This document shows, in pieces, positions 5,632 to 7,165 of a stretch of 7,165 nt of DNA. How positions within the stretch are numbered: position 1 is the stretch's first letter; each line of letters begins with the position of its first letter. This stretch comes from JAVBKA01 sp031546715 (GTDB taxonomy: Bacteria; Bacillota; Clostridia; Oscillospirales; UBA929): assembly GCA_031546715.1 (NCBI GenBank), contig JAVBKA010000050.1:1-7165 (forward strand), written 5' to 3'. A program made the translations under genes and the position numbers. The notes beneath the pieces are model-generated. The model worked only from the letters and a program-made list of their open reading frames with translations, searched no databases and was not told the origin of the DNA.

Positions 5632-5928
5632 ATGCTCACAAGTAAACAACGCGCATTTTTAAGAGCAAAAGCAAATCAATTGGACACTATTTTTCACGTC
5701 GGCAAAGACGGTATCGGCGAAAACTCCATTCGTCAACTAGACGACGTACTCCGTGCAAGAGAACTGATTAAGGTCAAGGTTTTAGACACAGCAGAATGCA
5801 CCGCCAAGGAAGCCTCTGTAACCATTTGCGAACGCACAGGCGCAGAAGCCGTCCAAGTAATCGGAGCGAGAATCGTTCTTTTCAGACGTAATGAGAAAGA
5901 ACCAATAATCGAACTCCCTCGCGGCTAG
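5632..5928 (+). CDS. yhbY: YhbY/CRS1 family RNA-binding protein (50S assembly)
   Basis: The 98-residue product matches the full length of bacterial YhbY (YqeI in Bacillus), a single KH-like CRS1-YhbY domain that associates with precursors of the large ribosomal subunit. The family marks are L-T-S-K-Q-R-A-F-L-R-A-K-A (2-14), H-V-G-K-D-G-I (22-28, the RNA-contacting GKDG loop), the hydrophobic L-I-K-V-K-V strand (45-50), V-Q-V-I-G (75-79) and V-L-F-R-R (82-86). The ATG at 5632 is seven bases after GAAAGGA (5618-5624). It lies 34 bases after the anti-sigma gene with no terminator between, so it should be read with the sigma operon. In many Firmicutes this gene instead sits among obg, nadD and yqeK; none of those is in this window. 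Confidence 0.93.
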   Translation: MLTSKQRAFLRAKANQLDTIFHVGKDGIGENSIRQLDDVLRARELIKVKVLDTAECTAKEASVTICERTGAEAVQVIGARIVLFRRNEKEPIIELPRG

Positions 5929-5929
5929 T

Positions 5930-5943
5930 GCCAGCAAACTGGC
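5930..5943 (+). repeat. Minor stem just after yhbY
   Basis: GCCAG-CAAA-CTGGC is a perfect 5-bp stem beginning two bases after the yhbY stop. It is followed by GAAAACCC rather than a T run, so it is not a typical terminator on its own. Confidence 0.3.
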
Positions 5944-5993
5944 GAAAACCCTTCGCATTTTGCAGTAAAACCCGAAGTTTAAGTAAATATACG

Positions 5994-6026
5994 TAGACCG
6001 ACGTAGCCAAAAACTGCGCCGGTCTA
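5994..6026 (+). terminator. Strong hairpin between yhbY and the NUDIX gene; possible terminator
   Basis: TAGACCG (5994-6000) pairs with CGGTCTA (6020-6026). Past a single A-C mismatch the stem continues with CGTAG (6002-6006) against CTGCG (6014-6018, one G-U pair), closing a CCAAAAA loop. It is followed by a T-rich but interrupted tail (GTTGCGTTGTATTTT). The 145-base gap and this stem suggest that the operon ends or is attenuated here. No good sigma-A promoter for the NUDIX gene was seen after it, so read-through is likely. Confidence 0.5.
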
Positions 6027-6073
6027 GTTGCGTTGTATTTTGGGGCTTAGTAATACATAGGGGGAGTAATAAT

Positions 6074-6478
6074 TTGGACATCACCTATCACGAAATTGAC
6101 AGCATTGACGATTCGCTGTTTAAGTTTGCAGTAATAGCTGCAAGGTATCAAAACAAATGGATTTTCGTCAAAAATAAAACCCGCAAATGGGAATTACCCG
6201 GCGGTCACAGAGAAGAAGGCGAATCCATCATTGATGCCGCCAAAAGAGAATTATTTGAAGAAACAGGCGCAATAAAATTCGATATAACCCCATTATGCGC
6301 ATATTCCATCAACAAATTTGGCGTATTGTTTTTCGCCGAAATAACAGAACTGGGCGATTTACCTAACTCGGAAATTGAAAAAATCGACTTTTTTCAAGAC
6401 ATGCCAGACCCCCTCACATTTCCACAGTATTACCCAAAACTTTTTGCGAAAACAAAAGAGCTATTGGGCATAGTGTAG
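6074..6478 (+). CDS. NUDIX hydrolase
   Basis: This 134-residue single-domain NUDIX protein would hydrolyse a nucleoside diphosphate linked to another group, releasing a nucleotide and phosphate or a phosphoryl product. The box is intact: G44-x5-E50-x7-R58-E59-L60-x-E62-E63-x-G65-A66, with the Mg2+-binding glutamates present, preceded by K-W-E-L-P-G-G (38-44). The N-terminal F-K-F-A-V-I-A-A-R-Y and the overall size recall the YtkD-like 8-oxo-dGTP/NTP pyrophosphatases of Bacillus; substrate assignment from the sequence alone is unsafe. The start is TTG at 6074, set by AGGGGGAG (6059-6066) seven bases upstream. The first in-frame ATG lies far inside the NUDIX fold. It lies 145 bases after yhbY, downstream of a hairpin. 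The region after its stop is repetitive and has no clear terminator. Confidence 0.9.
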   Translation: MDITYHEIDSIDDSLFKFAVIAARYQNKWIFVKNKTRKWELPGGHREEGESIIDAAKRELFEETGAIKFDITPLCAYSINKFGVLFFAEITELGDLPNSEIEKIDFFQDMPDPLTFPQYYPKLFAKTKELLGIV

Positions 6479-6502
6479 GTATCACAACCATGAATTGTGT
6501 AG

Positions 6503-6523
6503 GGCAAGGGCAGATCCCTCGCC
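6503..6523. repeat. REP-like hairpin 1
   Basis: GGCAAGGG (6503-6510) pairs with CCCTCGCC (6516-6523) apart from one A-C mismatch, around a CAGAT loop. It begins 24 bases after the NUDIX stop and is preceded by GTGTAG. In sequence it matches the reverse complement of hairpin 4, so it belongs to the same family in opposite orientation. Confidence 0.6.
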
Positions 6524-6562
6524 GCACCTTGGACGGCAACGTCATCGGTAATGGACAAATTC

Positions 6563-6817
6563 GACGGCAAGAGCAGAGCTCTTGCCGTACAACGTAATGC
6601 ATTCGCACAGTACAAAACAAAAGTACAACCTACTAACAAAATTTAATGTCGATGAAAACAAATACCGATTCTAGGGTGAATCGGACGTGAGCAACCACCA
6701 TGCACGGCAAACGTTCTATGGGCACTTAAGCAACGAAAAGGGGTGCTTTGCTTCCTTTACCACCCTTCGTAAAGGAAGTGCCCCCGCGGCATGAGCGGAA
6801 CGAGAAAAAATATGCGA
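6563..6817. repeat. Direct repeat unit, copy A
   Basis: This is the first of two copies of a unit of about 235-255 bp. It opens with a GGCAAGAG hairpin and ends in ATGCGA. Positions 6637-6817 align without gaps to 6984-7164 with 11 differences (about 94% identical). The 5' part is less alike, and copy A carries about 20 extra bases near 6617-6636. Inside are CCGATTC/GAATCGG (6665-6671/6678-6684) and CTTCCTTTAC/GTAAAGGAAG (6751-6760/6769-6778), the latter nested within GGGCACTT/AAGTGCCC (6720-6727/6776-6783). No transposase or flanking target duplication was seen. A non-autonomous or REP-derived dispersed repeat is the best guess. Confidence 0.8.
6565..6587. repeat. REP-like hairpin 2 (in repeat copy A)
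   Basis: CGGCAAGAGC (6565-6574) and GCTCTTGCCG (6578-6587) are a perfect 10-bp inverted repeat with an AGA loop, followed by TACAAC. It is the best-formed member of the hairpin family here. Confidence 0.7.
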
Positions 6818-6873
6818 GTATACCAAAGGTGCAGCAACCATAGGCAAATAACCCCCAAAACGCATCAAACCTC

Positions 6874-6892
6874 GGGCGAACAAAGTTCGCCC
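6874..6892. repeat. REP-like hairpin 3 (in the linker)
   Basis: GGGCGAAC (6874-6881) and GTTCGCCC (6885-6892) pair perfectly around AAA and are followed by CTACG. It is a sequence variant of the same family, with GCGAAC in place of GCAAGAG. It lies between the two direct repeats rather than within them. Confidence 0.65.
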
Positions 6893-6929
6893 CTACGCCG
6901 ATTCACCCAAAATCCAGCAACCCCAAGAG

Positions 6930-7164
6930 GACGGCAAGAGCAAGCCCTTGCCCTACAACCTAATGAACTCGTACAGTACAAAGCAAAATTTAATGTCGAT
7001 GATAAAATATACCGATTCTATGGTGAATCGGACGTGAGCAACCACCATGCACAGCAAACGTTCTATGGGCACTTGAGCAACGAAAAAGGGTGCTTTGCTT
7101 CCTTTACCACCCCTCGTAAAGGAAGTGCCCCCGCGGCATGAGCGGGACGAAAAAAAACATGCGA
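6930..7164. repeat. Direct repeat unit, copy B (reaches the window edge)
   Basis: This is the second copy of the unit at 6563-6817, same orientation, 367 bp downstream at its 5' end and 347 bp downstream in the shared core. It keeps both internal hairpins: CCGATTC/GAATCGG at 7012-7018/7025-7031, and the GTAAAGGAAG stem near 7098-7125. It ends one base before the window ends, so a third copy or a longer unit beyond it cannot be excluded. Confidence 0.8.
6933..6952. repeat. REP-like hairpin 4 (in repeat copy B)
   Basis: GGCAAGAG (6933-6940) pairs with CCCTTGCC (6945-6952) with one A-C mismatch around CAAG and is followed by CTACAACC. It occupies the same place in copy B as hairpin 2 in copy A. 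The two stems differ mainly in the right arm. Confidence 0.6.
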
Positions 7165-7165
7165 T

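Larger units (their letters stand above)
6479..7165. other. Gene-free repeat-rich region after the NUDIX gene
   Basis: No gene is supported here. The stretch is filled by two direct copies of a repeat unit (6563-6817, 6930-7164), a 112-base linker and four REP-like hairpins. The longest open frame (6791-7141) starts in the tail of the first copy, runs through the linker and ends in the second; the matching frame in the first copy has an in-frame TAG at 6672. Codon comparison between copies shows no protein-level conservation. Confidence 0.65.

Noticed and set aside
6791..7141. 116-codon open frame in the repeat region
   Set aside because: It starts in the tail of repeat copy A, crosses the linker and ends in copy B. 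The matching frame in copy A holds a stop, and most codon differences change the residue.
6479..7165. CRISPR array
   Set aside because: There are only two long repeats of about 250 bp with a single 112-base linker, plus hairpins of varying sequence; there are no short regularly spaced identical repeats and no cas genes.

Overview
The window looks like chromosomal DNA from a low-to-moderate GC Gram-positive bacterium, most likely class Clostridia. The reasons are AG-rich Shine-Dalgarno sites before most genes, frequent TTG/GTG starts, a textbook sigma-A promoter, a PadR/HAAS/DUF4097 envelope cassette and a ZAS-type ECF sigma/anti-sigma pair. No phage, transposase, CRISPR, rRNA or tRNA was seen. 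The taxonomic call is inference from gene content and style.

Layout. (1) 1-178: 3' end of a RimJ/RimL-like GNAT acetyltransferase, + strand. (2) 179-562: gene-free, with a very stable 52-nt hairpin (481-532) between two convergent transcription units. (3) 563-2829, minus strand: a compact three-gene operon, PadR regulator -> HAAS-domain six-helix membrane protein -> membrane-anchored DUF4097 protein with eleven SGS[V/I] repeats. Its likely promoter (-35 at 2982-2987, extended -10 at 2959-2964) is interleaved with a 13-bp inverted repeat (2965-2977/2987-2999), the probable PadR operator. (4) 2830-3199: divergent intergenic region carrying that promoter and, facing the other way, a strong sigma-A promoter (3091-3119). 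(5) 3200-5928, + strand: a tight operon of dusB-like tRNA dihydrouridine synthase, ECF sigma factor, zinc-finger transmembrane anti-sigma factor and the 50S-assembly protein YhbY. (6) 5929-6073: a gap with a strong hairpin, then a NUDIX hydrolase (6074-6478) read from a TTG start. (7) 6479-7165: no credible gene. It holds two direct copies of a repeat unit (6563-6817 and 6930-7164, the second running to the window edge, about 94% identical over the shared 181 bp) plus four REP-like hairpins of one sequence family.

How the parts fit together. The minus-strand cassette reads as a self-repressed envelope module: PadR would control its own operon and relieve it under some membrane-related signal. 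The plus-strand operon joins two RNA/ribosome maturation genes (dusB, yhbY) to an extracytoplasmic stress switch. A sequence matching the classic ECF promoter pattern (GGAACTT, 15 nt, GTCTAA) at 4765-4792 lies immediately before the anti-sigma gene. If it works, the sigma factor would drive its own inhibitor, and yhbY with it, through an internal promoter. That internal promoter, the PadR operator and the duplicated repeat are the most checkable novelties. None of them by itself establishes a new biological system.
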